From Bacillus sp. SA1-12 (lineage in GTDB: Bacteria > Bacillota > Bacilli > Bacillales > Bacillaceae): 64,000 nucleotides of DNA. Where the stretch lies: the NCBI RefSeq assembly GCF_000981385.1, contig NZ_LATZ01000119.1, positions 248,001 to 312,000 of the forward strand, given 5' to 3'. Shown here in pieces: positions 52,394 through 61,699 of this stretch (the stretch's first letter is position 1; every line of letters starts with the position of its first letter). Made by a program: the position numbers and the translations under genes. A model generated the notes under the pieces. The model was not told where the DNA came from. It saw only the letters and a list, made by a program, of their open reading frames with translations, and made no database searches.

Positions 52394-53917
52394 TTGAAAA
52401 AAATAGTTCGAAAAAAGTGGCTCATCTTGGGGATGACGATTTCTTTATGTATTCCCACTATAGCAATGGGAAAGGAATCTGTTTCTGGATTGAGCTCAAC
52501 AAACAAATCAATGAATATGATTGAACAAACAGAATCTATTGCAATGACAAAATCTATTAATCTACTAGGGATACCGACGTTTGTTACGAAAGAGCAAAGT
52601 GAAGCCCTCAAAAAAGATCTAAATGTGGCAAATTACAAACAAAAGGATCGTTATGTTCATAGTGCAGTCCAATTTGTGACGACTATGGAGGCTGGAAATT
52701 ATAGACAAGCAGTGAAATTCTCATCACACGCACTAAAGAAATCGATTTCTGAACAATGGCTGGAGATTTACTGGAATACTGTTTTACAACAGCTGCAGCC
52801 TCAATTTGGATCATTTATTGGGATCGGCGGAGCAGAGGTGATAGAGTCAAATAAAATCCACACAAATGTTGACGTTGTGCTTCAATTTGAACGAGGAGCA
52901 TATCCATTTACCATTAGATTGGACAAATCTGGAAAAGTTAATGATTTTCTTTTAAATAGTTTTTTCGGACCATCCTCAGCAGATCCTGATTACAGTAATC
53001 CCGATTCGTTTACTGAAAAAGACGTTGTGATCGGAAAAGGGGATTTTGCCCTGCCTGGAAAGCTGTCCATTCCTAAAGGTAAGGGACCTTTTCCAGTGGT
53101 CGTACTTGTTCAAGGATCAGGAGCAAGTGACAAAGATGAAACTGCCTATGCTTTAAAACCTTTCCGCGATTTGGCTCACGGGCTGGCTTCAAAAGGAATT
53201 GCGGTATTGCGTTATAATAAACGAACTTTTGAACATTCAGTAAAAACAACGGCAGATCAATATCATACTGTTGATAAAGAGACAACAACCGATGCACTTC
53301 TAGCAGCACGTTTCCTTGAAAAAGAGAAGATGATTGATGATGATCAAATTTATATACTTGGTCATAGTCAAGGTGGAATGATGGTGCCGCAAATGATCAA
53401 CCAAGACAAAAGGCAAAACATTGCTGGTGCAATCGTAATGGGAGGGCCAGCACGAACCATACAGGATGTCATCCTTGAACAATTTGATTACCTGCTTTCA
53501 ATAGGCCAATTGTCTCCTCAGGATGCTGGATTTTTTAAGGCACAATTTGCGATGCTAAATGATCCTAATTTCTCAGGAGATAACCCTCCAGCAGAATTTC
53601 AGCTTGGCCAGCCAGTGTATTGGGATTCGATAAATGATATTAAAGCTGCAAAGATGGCAAAACAACAAAATGAACCCTTATTAATTATTCAAGGTGAACG
53701 TGACTACCAGGTTTTATCAGATAAAGAAATTCCAATTTGGAAAGAGGAACTATCTGATCGAGACAATGTGGAATACAGGTTATATCCAAAGCTTAATCAT
53801 TTCTTTACAGAAGGAGTAGGCGAAATGAGCACACCGATGGAATACTTTACTCCTGCTAACATTCCGGAATATGTTGTTATTGATATTGCAAATTGGGTAA
53901 AGTCTAAGGCTAATTAA
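52394..53917 (+). CDS. Secreted alpha/beta hydrolase with DUF3887 domain
   Basis: A 507-residue exported protein. Signal peptide (I-L-G-M-T-I-S-L-C-I-P-T-I-A-M-G) is followed by a DUF3887-like domain (about 85-195: F-V-T-T-M-E-A-G-N-Y-R-Q-A-V). The serine hydrolase domain runs from about 215. Oxyanion region V-Q-G-S-G-A-S-D-K-D-E; nucleophile G-H-S-Q-G-G; Asp in G-E-R-D-Y; His in L-N-H-F-F. This pairing occurs in secreted Bacillus esterases/peptidases. TTG 52394 follows GGGGAGG. The substrate is unknown. Confidence 0.88.
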   Translation: MKKIVRKKWLILGMTISLCIPTIAMGKESVSGLSSTNKSMNMIEQTESIAMTKSINLLGIPTFVTKEQSEALKKDLNVANYKQKDRYVHSAVQFVTTMEAGNYRQAVKFSSHALKKSISEQWLEIYWNTVLQQLQPQFGSFIGIGGAEVIESNKIHTNVDVVLQFERGAYPFTIRLDKSGKVNDFLLNSFFGPSSADPDYSNPDSFTEKDVVIGKGDFALPGKLSIPKGKGPFPVVVLVQGSGASDKDETAYALKPFRDLAHGLASKGIAVLRYNKRTFEHSVKTTADQYHTVDKETTTDALLAARFLEKEKMIDDDQIYILGHSQGGMMVPQMINQDKRQNIAGAIVMGGPARTIQDVILEQFDYLLSIGQLSPQDAGFFKAQFAMLNDPNFSGDNPPAEFQLGQPVYWDSINDIKAAKMAKQQNEPLLIIQGERDYQVLSDKEIPIWKEELSDRDNVEYRLYPKLNHFFTEGVGEMSTPMEYFTPANIPEYVVIDIANWVKSKAN

Positions 53918-53925
53918 TAAATTGT

Positions 53926-54003
53926 TAAAAGGGCAGACCTACCTAAAAACACAAATAGACGAATCGTATGTTTTGTATATTGTGTTTAGGGTCTGTCCCT
54001 TTT
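53926..54003. repeat. Long inverted repeat, GGGACAG-CCC family, copy 4 (shared terminator)
   Basis: AAAAGGGCAGACC and CTAAAaACACAAA are inverted as TTTGT...GTGTTTAG and GGTCTGTCCCTTTT. It lies between convergent genes and should terminate both. Confidence 0.6.
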
Positions 54004-54004
54004 A

Positions 54005-54865
54005 TTAGTCATTTCTGTATTTCTGATGAATTCTATCTATATAAGCACTTACTTTTTCATCAAAGTCAGGATAGCGAAACCCATAAGTGCGTGCAACAAA
54101 ATGAGAGGTTTCCCTAAATAGATCAAAACTCGTATAAAGTGCTTTCCACACTTTTTGATATGAACCCAGTTCGTATGTTACTAATAATCTATTCCATCTG
54201 TCTTCAGTGATATATTTCTGTAAGAACTTATCTGATTTGCCAATACTAAGTGAAAAATTAGTCTCAATCCCTACTTTCCATCGTAACATTGTAAGTAAAT
54301 TCGGACGAAATGGACCGTTCATGAGATCCGCCGCAAAGAGAATTTCTTTTCTGGCAAGACCCTTCGCAACATATGTAGATGTCATCCAAAATTCATTACA
54401 ACAATCTATAAACGATTGTTCGCTTGGCTTTTTAATATGATACATTCTGTCGGTTGGAAAGACAGGTTCTTTTATTAAATTATCTTTATCCAGCAGCACT
54501 TTAACAAGTCCATCATTATGTTCAAAATAGTCTTTAAACTCATTTAGAGGAATTAGTGTAAGATCGATTTTTGTGCCATCTTCAAAAATCATGAGATAAG
54601 AAAACCAATTTCCTAATTCAGGAGGAAACAATTCCATTGCTTCAGGTTTTTGCATGATGATCCTGTCTCCAAAATAGTTTAACCATTCATCACTTTTTTT
54701 AAAGAAGTCCATATCTGTAACAAAATAACTAAAATCATAATCCTGAAATTCATCTCTAGGAATATTTGCATTTGTTCGGGATCCTTCGAGTGTAAAGATT
54801 CTAATTTTCTCACATTGAATGGCAAAATTCATTCCTAAGTTCATCATTTCTACCTCGGTTCTCAT
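54005..54865 (-). CDS. aadK: Aminoglycoside 6-adenylyltransferase, AadK-like
   Basis: A 286-residue nucleotidyltransferase. L-E-G-S-R-T-N and F-Q-D-Y-D-F-S-Y-F-V are the nucleotide and metal-binding motifs; M-Q-K-P-E-x-M-E-L-F-P-P-E-L-G-N-W-F-S-Y and C-C-N-E-F-W match chromosomal Bacillus AadK as remembered. AadK transfers AMP to the 6-hydroxyl of streptomycin. Chromosomal copies usually give weak resistance. I choose ATG 54865, after GAGGTGA; GTG 54874 lies inside that site. It is a resident gene; there is no mobile element nearby. Confidence 0.88.
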   Translation of the reverse strand: MRTEVEMMNLGMNFAIQCEKIRIFTLEGSRTNANIPRDEFQDYDFSYFVTDMDFFKKSDEWLNYFGDRIIMQKPEAMELFPPELGNWFSYLMIFEDGTKIDLTLIPLNEFKDYFEHNDGLVKVLLDKDNLIKEPVFPTDRMYHIKKPSEQSFIDCCNEFWMTSTYVAKGLARKEILFAADLMNGPFRPNLLTMLRWKVGIETNFSLSIGKSDKFLQKYITEDRWNRLLVTYELGSYQKVWKALYTSFDLFRETSHFVARTYGFRYPDFDEKVSAYIDRIHQKYRND

Positions 54866-55485
54866 AGACTTCACCTCTCTTACTTATAGTATCATTATAA
54901 AGCATGATGGATAATGTTTATATGAATTTTGAGAACGGTTTATTAGTAAAAGTTAAGAAGAGGATGAATCAGCTTGTAGAAAACCTAACAATACTAAAAA
55001 AATGTAGTAGATTCGAATATGAGTAAACATGTGAATGCAATCTTTTAGGAAGAATGAACAAGGTAGGCTATCTCGCTCGAGAGGATCATTTATCAGATAG
55101 TTAATGGAACAGAGGTGGAAAAGAACTGGTTTTACTGTTTTTTGTAATGGTTGATACGATTCTAATAGATATTTAAAACATAAGAAAGATCCTGAAAAGA
55201 TCGGCGGCCTTTCTAAGAATTTTTTATTTAACTATTTATCATAAAAAAATGTGAAACTAATTAAAGTGTCATGCGTATGAAATATAAGAAAAACAAAATG
55301 TCCAAAAATAATAAAAAAGGAAAAAGATCATGGAATTATTCCCGTTTCCTTGTTAAACGTTGAATAAGCATTCATAGAAATCGGGACAATAGGGTAAAAA
55401 GAAAAGACAAATGTTTTCGAATTCGACTGTAAAGGTTTGTTTTAGCTTTAACATAAAAGTAACTAAACTTTCTTAGGAGGAAAAG

Positions 55486-56235
55486 ATGGATCTTACTTTA
55501 TTATTGGAGTATGGCTGGGTTTTACTTATTTTGATTCTTTTAGAAGGCTTATTATCCGCTGATAATGCGTTAGTGTTAGCAGTTATGGCAAAGCATTTAC
55601 CAGCAGAACAACAAAAAAGAGCGATTAATATTGGGTTGTTATTAGCGTTCGTATTTAGAATTGGTGCTATTTTTATTATTTCGTTTCTATACCATGTGTG
55701 GCAAGTCCAAGCAATCGGTGCTGCTTATTTAATATTTATAGCATTAAAGCATCTATTAAAAAAGCACGACGATGGAAAAGAGAAAAAAGTTAGAAGCTAC
55801 CGTATGACAGTTGCACAAATTGCTTTAGCAGATATTGCATTTGCCGTTGATTCGATTTTGGCAGCAGTTGCTCTTGTCCTTGCCTTGCCGGATACACCAA
55901 TGGGGAACATTGGCGGGATGGATGGTGCTAAATTTATTGTAATTTTATTAGGTGCGATTGCAGGATTGATTGTTATCCGATTCGCTGCAGGGTATTTCGT
56001 TAAGCTACTAACGAAACGACCTAGCTTGGAAACAGCTGCTATGTTGTTGGTTGGTTGGGTTGGGGTAAAGCTTTTAATGCATACGCTGGCTCACCCTGCC
56101 GTTCATATCATTTCACATGACTTTGTTGAGGGTCCAATTTGGAATACTATCTTCTGGACAGTGATGCTTCTGATTGCTTTAGGCGGCTGGTTTTTATCTA
56201 AAGAAAAAACAGAAATACCGAGTAAGGAACATTAA
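55486..56235 (+). CDS. TerC family membrane protein (YkoY-like)
   Basis: A 249-residue protein with about seven membrane helices. L-E-G-L-L-S-A-D-N-A-L-V-L-A and L-A-D-I-A-F-A-V-D-S-I-L-A carry the acidic residues conserved in TerC proteins. The Bacillus relatives (YkoY, MeeY) export manganese or metallate secreted proteins. Strong AGGAGG site. The 600 bases upstream (54866-55485) contain no gene, and I could not find a yybP-ykoY manganese riboswitch there, which is unusual for this family in Bacillus. Confidence 0.9.
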   Translation: MDLTLLLEYGWVLLILILLEGLLSADNALVLAVMAKHLPAEQQKRAINIGLLLAFVFRIGAIFIISFLYHVWQVQAIGAAYLIFIALKHLLKKHDDGKEKKVRSYRMTVAQIALADIAFAVDSILAAVALVLALPDTPMGNIGGMDGAKFIVILLGAIAGLIVIRFAAGYFVKLLTKRPSLETAAMLLVGWVGVKLLMHTLAHPAVHIISHDFVEGPIWNTIFWTVMLLIALGGWFLSKEKTEIPSKEH

Positions 56236-56280
56236 CTTAAAAAAAGAAGACCAATTCTAAGAATGGTCTTCTTTTTTTGA
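56235..56280. terminator. Bidirectional terminator between TerC and DUF2383 genes
   Basis: AAAAAAAGAAGACCA / TGGTCTTCTTTTTTT, a perfect 15-bp stem, between convergent genes. Confidence 0.9.
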
Positions 56281-56281
56281 G

Positions 56282-56710
56282 TTAATGTAATAATTTTCTC
56301 AATTGCTGAACATGTCTTCGGCTTGTATCAATTACTTCTTCAGCAATTTGCCTACTTTCAGGATCTAAATCACCTTTTACAAGCTCCTCAGAATAAGCAA
56401 CACCATAGTTATCCATTCCCTTTAAAGCGTCCTCAATGATATCCTTTGTATCATCAGGCAGCATTACTTTATGCATAAAACTATGTATCGAGCCGGATAC
56501 TCCTTCATCGTCAGCAGGAACACCGCCAAGGTTCTGGATTCTCTCAGCTATCTTCTGGGCATTTTGCTTCACTTCCTGTTGCATCGACTGAAAGTTTTTC
56601 TTCAATCCATTATCATCTACTGTTTGGATATAATGTTCAAGTGAGCGAATCCCCATAAATGTTCCTCTTAATAATGTATTTAATTCTTCAATTACAGTTT
56701 CATTTCTCAT
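56282..56710 (-). CDS. DUF2383, ferritin-like four-helix-bundle protein
   Basis: A 142-residue helical protein of the DUF2383/PA2169 group. Repeated amphipathic helices with E-E-L-N-T-L-L, then Y-x-x-x-L, then the terminal I-A-E-E-V-I-D-T-S-R-R-H-V-Q-Q-L-R. The family is ferritin-like, but function is unclear. AAAGGAG lies before ATG 56710. The gap upstream (56711-57025) has a possible 32-codon frame at 56843, too weak to call. Confidence 0.8.
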   Translation of the reverse strand: MRNETVIEELNTLLRGTFMGIRSLEHYIQTVDDNGLKKNFQSMQQEVKQNAQKIAERIQNLGGVPADDEGVSGSIHSFMHKVMLPDDTKDIIEDALKGMDNYGVAYSEELVKGDLDPESRQIAEEVIDTSRRHVQQLRKLLH

Positions 56711-57025
56711 AAAATCACACTCCTTTGACCCTATTATGAGGCTGGTGGGTTGAATTATTCCTCGTTTATTCCAAAATGATCTAGATCTCTCATTAAAATG
56801 TTCCTTTTATGAGGAGGAATGGGGAAGAAAAAGGAGAATACAATGGTGAAAATCTGGTATGAGTTCTTTTTTAATAAAGAGATATTCCGATTGAGGTACG
56901 TGCACATGATGGAAATTTTCATCTATTGGAGGTATTTTTAGCTGTATCACTTCTTGATAAGGACTAAAGATTTGGATAAACGATGAGATAAACAAGACTG
57001 TCATCTTTTACTTAGGGAGGTACAA

Positions 57026-57904
57026 ATGGATCATATTCAAAGTATAGGCCAGGTAAGTTTTAAATTAAAGGAACAGCATGATTTTAATTGGTTAAATCGT
57101 TTAGGTCATGTATTTTGTGTCTTTGCAGAACAGGATTCTGGAAACATCTCGTTCGGTGTTGAAAACAACGGGAGAAAAATATTTGTTAAGTATGCTGGTG
57201 CAAGGACCTTAGAGTATTCGGGGAAGCCTGGAGATGCCATCCAGAATGTAAGGAATTCAATTCCGGTATATGAAAATTTGAAGCATGGGCACTTGATTCA
57301 ATTACTTGACCATTTTGAAGTAGAGAATGGATATGCTTTAGTGTTCGAGTGGTTTGAGGGGGAATGTCTCCATTCACATTGGTCTTTTCCGCCGCCGCAT
57401 AAATATCATCACCCTGATTCGCCATTTTTTAGATTTAAACAATTGCCTGTTAATCAGCGTCTTGAAGCCTTAAGGAGTATATACGAATTTCATGTACATG
57501 TTGAAAAGAATAACTATGTTGCTGTTGATTTTTATGATGGAAGTATTTTATATGATTTTCGCAATCATATTACAAAGATTTGTGATATTGATTTATACAA
57601 ACAGAAACCATTTATCAATACAATGGGCAGACTATGGGGGTCGTCAAGGTTTATGGCACCGGAAGAATTCGAATTTGGCGGGGAAATTGATGGACAAACA
57701 AATGTATTTAATATGGGTGCTATTGCCTTCGGGTTATTAGGCGGTGAGCTTGACCGTTCAATCTTAAAGTGGGATGCAGGTCAAGAGCTTTATGAAATAG
57801 CATTGAGGGCTGTTAATAAAGAAAAGAAAGATCGATATTCAACTGTAGAAGAATTTTTCTTTTATTGGGAAAACACTTCTAAAAATTTTATTTCGCAAAA
57901 TTAA
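57026..57904 (+). CDS. Atypical serine/threonine protein kinase-like protein
   Basis: A 292-residue kinase-fold protein. ATP lysine candidate K55 (I-F-V-K-Y-A-G-A), catalytic-loop Asp168 in V-A-V-D-F-Y-D-G-S-I-L, DFG-like D187 in C-D-I-D-L, and A211-P-E. Several canonical residues differ: the HRD arginine and catalytic-loop Lys are Val and Tyr, the loop Asn is Ser, and DFG is D-I-D. The glycine loop is barely recognisable. It could be a low-activity kinase or pseudokinase. GGGAGG lies before ATG 57026. A methyltransferase gene follows 103 bases downstream. Confidence 0.8.
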   Translation: MDHIQSIGQVSFKLKEQHDFNWLNRLGHVFCVFAEQDSGNISFGVENNGRKIFVKYAGARTLEYSGKPGDAIQNVRNSIPVYENLKHGHLIQLLDHFEVENGYALVFEWFEGECLHSHWSFPPPHKYHHPDSPFFRFKQLPVNQRLEALRSIYEFHVHVEKNNYVAVDFYDGSILYDFRNHITKICDIDLYKQKPFINTMGRLWGSSRFMAPEEFEFGGEIDGQTNVFNMGAIAFGLLGGELDRSILKWDAGQELYEIALRAVNKEKKDRYSTVEEFFFYWENTSKNFISQN

Positions 57905-58007
57905 GATTTCTTTAAAAATGAGCAGCTATTTTGACTATTAAAAAGGTTAACATTTCCAATTGTCTGTGATAATATGGACTTAATTCTTTAAGAAGAGGTG
58001 AGATAAG

Positions 58008-58709
58008 TTGAGTAAAGTTGAGCAGAGTGCAATATTAGAGTTAGAACGAATTATTTTTATTGGAAGAACCTTTGAAGAGTACATGAAGATGTTTTTACTT
58101 TCAAAGGAAGAGCTAACAGGGAAGAAAATACTAGATTGTCCGGCAGGTGCTTGTTCATTTACGGCTGTCGGCAACAAATTAGGCTTCGATGTTACAGCCT
58201 GTGACATTGCCTACTTTCATTCGAGAGAAGACCTGAAAATGAAAGGGCTTCAAGATATCAATTATGCAATGGAGCATATGGAAGAAGCAAAAGACAATTA
58301 TATTTGGAATTACTTTCAGGATTTACAAGATCTAAAAAAACACCGTCAAGATGCCTTAATCGACTGTACAGATGATATGAAAAAGGCAAATGAGCGATAT
58401 GTTCCTGCTATACTGCCTATTCTGCCATTTAACACTGAAGAGTTTGACATTCTCCTGTCTGCCCATTTTTTATTTACCTATGCGGATCGACTAGATTACG
58501 ATTTTCATAGCAAAACAATTAATGAATTATTGCGGGTAACAAAAGATGAGGTTCGTCTCTTCCCATTGGTCAACCTAGAAGGAAAACGATATGAACATTT
58601 AGATAAGTTAAAATCAAACCTTGCCGATAGGGGCTATGCTGTCGAAGAACTGAACGTCCCTTATGAGTTTCAGTCAAATGCGAACTCAATGTTAAAAATT
58701 AAAAAATAG
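58008..58709 (+). CDS. Class I SAM-dependent methyltransferase-like protein
   Basis: A 233-residue protein. The SAM-binding strand is I-L-D-C-P-A-G-A-C-S-F-T, followed by V-T-A-C-D-I at the acidic loop. F-D-I-L-L-S-A-H-F-L-F and E-L-L-R-V-T-K-D-E-V-R-L-F-P-L fit motifs post-II and III. Substrate unknown. TTG 58008 is six bases after GAGGTGAG. A hairpin follows at 58718. Confidence 0.85.
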   Translation: MSKVEQSAILELERIIFIGRTFEEYMKMFLLSKEELTGKKILDCPAGACSFTAVGNKLGFDVTACDIAYFHSREDLKMKGLQDINYAMEHMEEAKDNYIWNYFQDLQDLKKHRQDALIDCTDDMKKANERYVPAILPILPFNTEEFDILLSAHFLFTYADRLDYDFHSKTINELLRVTKDEVRLFPLVNLEGKRYEHLDKLKSNLADRGYAVEELNVPYEFQSNANSMLKIKK

Positions 58710-58717
58710 ATAGAAAT

Positions 58718-58742
58718 GGCAACGTTCTGCGTTGTCTTTTCT
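58718..58742 (+). terminator. Terminator of methyltransferase gene
   Basis: GGCAACG-ttct-GCGTTGTC followed by TTTTCT. Confidence 0.7.
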
Positions 58743-58777
58743 ATTGAAATAATATGCCATAGAAATGGGGACATGTC

Positions 58778-59302
58778 ATGAATTTTACTTTGGAAGAAGC
58801 CATTGAGATACTGGAGCGGACACCGAAAACAATGGAGTCTTTTTTAGTTGGGTTGTCTGATGGCTGGTTACATTGTAATGAAGGGAAAGGGACCTGGAAT
58901 GTCTCAGAAGTCATTGACCATCTCATTGAAGGCGAAAAAAATAATTGGATACCTAGATTAACAACAATTCTACAGGAAGGAGAAAGTAAACCATTTCCTG
59001 CATTTGATCGTTTTTCTCACTTGAATCAACGTTCAGAAAAATCGATAGCAGAAAAAGTCCAAGAATTTAAAACACTAAGAACACAAAACTTGTTAAAACT
59101 AAGGAATCTTATTACATCTGACTTACAACTTGAAATAACTGGATTCCATCCTGCATTTGGGGTTGTGAAGATAAGGGAATTACTTTCCACTTGGGTTGTT
59201 CATGATTTAACACATATCTCCCAAATTGTCCGGGTAATGGCTCAAAGATACAGGGTGGACGTTGGACCTTGGACTGAATATTTAGGTATCTTAAAAAAAT
59301 AA
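58778..59302 (+). CDS. DinB family protein
   Basis: A 174-residue DinB-superfamily bundle with metal-ligand candidates H in V-I-D-H-L-I-E-G-E and two in W-V-V-H-D-L-T-H-I-S-Q-I-V. The layout (W-N-V-S-E-V-I-D-H-L) is the ClfA/YfiT-like variant, distinct from the DinB at 48649. The tautomerase-family gene follows 43 bases downstream, probably in the same operon. Confidence 0.87.
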   Translation: MNFTLEEAIEILERTPKTMESFLVGLSDGWLHCNEGKGTWNVSEVIDHLIEGEKNNWIPRLTTILQEGESKPFPAFDRFSHLNQRSEKSIAEKVQEFKTLRTQNLLKLRNLITSDLQLEITGFHPAFGVVKIRELLSTWVVHDLTHISQIVRVMAQRYRVDVGPWTEYLGILKK

Positions 59303-59345
59303 TTGAATATTTTGTTGCATTTTTGCAGAGAAAGGTGAGGAGAGC

Positions 59346-59735
59346 ATGGGACAAATCAAAATATATGGAGTCAAGGAATATTTAAACCCAATAAAGGAAG
59401 CGCTTTCGGCGATAATTCATGATTGTATGGTGAAGGTGCTTAAAGTTCCTCAGGATAAAAAATTTCACCGCTTCTTTCCAATGGATAAGGAAAATTTTTA
59501 TTTTCCTGAAGGAAGAACTGATGCTTACACTATCATTGAAATAAGTATGTTTGAAGGAAGATCAGTAGACGCTAAAAAGAAATTAATAAAGCTTTTATTT
59601 GAACGTATCGATCATGAACTGAATATTTCTCCTCAGGATATTGAAGTGACATTATTTGAAACACCTAAACATAACTGGGGAATTAGGGGATTAACCGGGG
59701 ATGAATTAATATTGGATTATAAAATACATGTATAG
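59346..59735 (+). CDS. Tautomerase family protein (YusQ-like)
   Basis: A 129-residue protein of the tautomerase_2 type: H-R-F-F-P-M-D-K-E-N-F-x-F-P, Y-T-I-I-E-I-S-M-F-E-G-R, then F-E-T-P-K-H-N-W-G-I-R-G. The usual catalytic N-terminal Pro is absent; the protein starts M-G-Q-I-K-I-Y-G, as I recall for this subfamily. Function unknown. AGGAG lies before ATG 59346. Confidence 0.82.
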   Translation: MGQIKIYGVKEYLNPIKEALSAIIHDCMVKVLKVPQDKKFHRFFPMDKENFYFPEGRTDAYTIIEISMFEGRSVDAKKKLIKLLFERIDHELNISPQDIEVTLFETPKHNWGIRGLTGDELILDYKIHV

Positions 59736-59875
59736 AGCTTTTGAGTTAATTAATTTAGAATTAAAAAGAAGTATGCATCCCTTTTTTTAAGCAATACTGG
59801 GAATAAATGAAGGAATATTATTTATAATTAACGTATTTTCTTGCAAAGATAAAAATCATTGTAAGGGTGAATGAG

Positions 59876-60604
59876 ATGAAGGTAAGAAAAAAGATTATTA
59901 GCATCTTTATTTTGGTGACAATTTTTGCTTTTTTACCATTTAGTACTTTTGCGAAAGAATTACTTAAGGAACAAGTGGATTATGTTTCATTAGGTGATTC
60001 TCTTGCTGCAGGACAAACACCATATAAACAAATTGGTGATGGATATGCTGATTATTTAAGGGACCGATTCGAACAATCTAATTATCAAGTCAGCTTAATG
60101 AAATACGGAGTATCAGGATATAAAACAGCCAATGTCATTAATCAATTAATGACAAACGAAAAAGGAATTCAAGAAGCTATTAAACAAGCCGAAGTTGTTA
60201 CACTTGATATTGGTGCTAATGATTTACTTGCTTCCTTAACACAGATACAACGGGATCCTGCTCAGGCAAAGTATGCTTTAGAAGGAATACAAAATAATCT
60301 TTATGTTATTTTAGATAAAATTGGTCAACTAAATCCAAAGGCAAACGTGTATGTCATGGGCTACTATCATCCTTTCCCGCATTTATCTGAAGAACAGCAA
60401 GAAGCATTAACACCATTATTGGATGCATTAAATCAAACCATTCAAAGTGTTTCACAGGCTGCCAATGATACCTTCGTTCCTGTAGAAAATGTGATCGAAA
60501 AGCATGAGAAAGATTATATTCCAAATCCACAGGATATCCATTTAGCCCCAGAAGGTTATCAAGCTGTTGCTAAAGAGTTTTGGAAGCTAATCATGAAACA
60601 ATAA
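59876..60604 (+). CDS. Secreted SGNH/GDSL-family hydrolase
   Basis: A 242-residue exported esterase/lipase-type protein. Signal peptide ending S-T-F-A; block I S-L-G-D-S-L-A-A-G; block III G-A-N-D; block V D-I-H-L. These are the catalytic Ser, oxyanion Asn and Asp-His. Such proteins deacylate cell-wall polymers or lipids. I choose ATG 59876, after AAGGGTGA; GTG 59867 is inside that site. A weak terminator (CCCTC / GAGGG) follows near 60616-60640. Confidence 0.9.
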   Translation: MKVRKKIISIFILVTIFAFLPFSTFAKELLKEQVDYVSLGDSLAAGQTPYKQIGDGYADYLRDRFEQSNYQVSLMKYGVSGYKTANVINQLMTNEKGIQEAIKQAEVVTLDIGANDLLASLTQIQRDPAQAKYALEGIQNNLYVILDKIGQLNPKANVYVMGYYHPFPHLSEEQQEALTPLLDALNQTIQSVSQAANDTFVPVENVIEKHEKDYIPNPQDIHLAPEGYQAVAKEFWKLIMKQ

Positions 60605-60736
60605 TGAGTTTATACCCTCTGTTGTAGGAGGGATTTTTTTATGGATTCTTTACACGTCATGCAATACTGCCTTCTAACGTATAGATAAAGGAAAGAAACC
60701 CCCGCAGATGAACAGTAGAAGGAAGGTGGTCATTCT

Positions 60737-61603
60737 ATGAATAGTAGGTATAAGGTATTTGTATATGGTACGCTTCGTGAGCATGAATCAAATCACTATT
60801 TCTTAAAAGAAGCGTCATTCTTGGCAAGGCAATGCTGGACCTATGGAGTATTGTATGAAACGGGATTAGGCTATCCGGCAATGATACCGTCAAAGGACAA
60901 AAAAGTATATGGAGAATTATATGAAGTAAATGCCAAGCAACTTAAGGAGATCGATTTGTTTGAGGGTTATTTCGGTGATGGGAGAAAAAATCTCTACAAC
61001 CGAATTACACAACCGGTATATACGGAAAAGGAGTGTGTTGAGGCCTTTGTATATGTTTTACCTGCTTCAGATAAAGAAGAATTACAAGGTATCGAAAGCG
61101 GTGATTGGAAATGTCATCAGTTTCTGAAGCATGAAAAGCTGCTCTATTTTGCATATGGCTCATGTATGGATCATGAGCGATTTGAGCTTGCTGGTGTAGG
61201 CCATCTTTTTACAAAGATAGTAGGTTGCGGTACAGCTGAAAATTATTCATTAGCCTATACACATAAAGCAATTGATGGAGGCAGAGCTGACCTGGTTGAA
61301 TCGAATCAATTAGTGCAAGGTAAAGTTTTTGAAATTAATCAAGAAGCCATAATTTATTTATACAAAAGAGAAGGTGTAAAAAGTTGTATGTATCGCCCGG
61401 CATTTATTCCAATTCAAATCAATGGTGAAGTAGTTAAAAACGTCCTTGTTTTCCTTGTCGTTGAAAAAGCAGAGGAAATCGCACCACCTGACCATTATGC
61501 ACGGGAAATTCTACGCGGTGCAAAGGGAATTGTTAGTAAAACATACTATAAAAAGCTGGAAGAGGAATTATTCAAAAAATTTCAATTGAAGATAACACTT
61601 TAA
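60737..61603 (+). CDS. ykqA: Double gamma-glutamylcyclotransferase (GGCT)-domain protein, YkqA-like
   Basis: A 288-residue protein with two GGCT modules. The first starts V-F-V-Y-G-T-L-R-E-H and has F-E-G-Y. The second starts L-Y-F-A-Y-G-S-C-M-D near residue 138. Both nucleotide-like glycine motifs are intact. B. subtilis YkqA has the same two-module layout and similar length. The role is unproven; GGCT folds cyclise gamma-glutamyl peptides. GGAAGG lies before the ATG. Confidence 0.85.
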   Translation: MNSRYKVFVYGTLREHESNHYFLKEASFLARQCWTYGVLYETGLGYPAMIPSKDKKVYGELYEVNAKQLKEIDLFEGYFGDGRKNLYNRITQPVYTEKECVEAFVYVLPASDKEELQGIESGDWKCHQFLKHEKLLYFAYGSCMDHERFELAGVGHLFTKIVGCGTAENYSLAYTHKAIDGGRADLVESNQLVQGKVFEINQEAIIYLYKREGVKSCMYRPAFIPIQINGEVVKNVLVFLVVEKAEEIAPPDHYAREILRGAKGIVSKTYYKKLEEELFKKFQLKITL

Positions 61604-61699
61604 TAATTGATGCGTGACTTTTTGGAATGACAGGGGTATCATATTAAAATAATCAGTAGGTTCTATATCATCGATTTTCTCATCATGGAGGTACATAAT

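Noticed and set aside
54005..54865. Acquired antibiotic-resistance gene
   Set aside because: It matches the chromosomal AadK type of Bacillus and has no mobile element, attachment site or composition change around it.
56843..56941. 32-codon frame upstream of the kinase-like gene, with AAGGAG
   Set aside because: Too short, no family, no terminator; the signal is not enough to call a gene.
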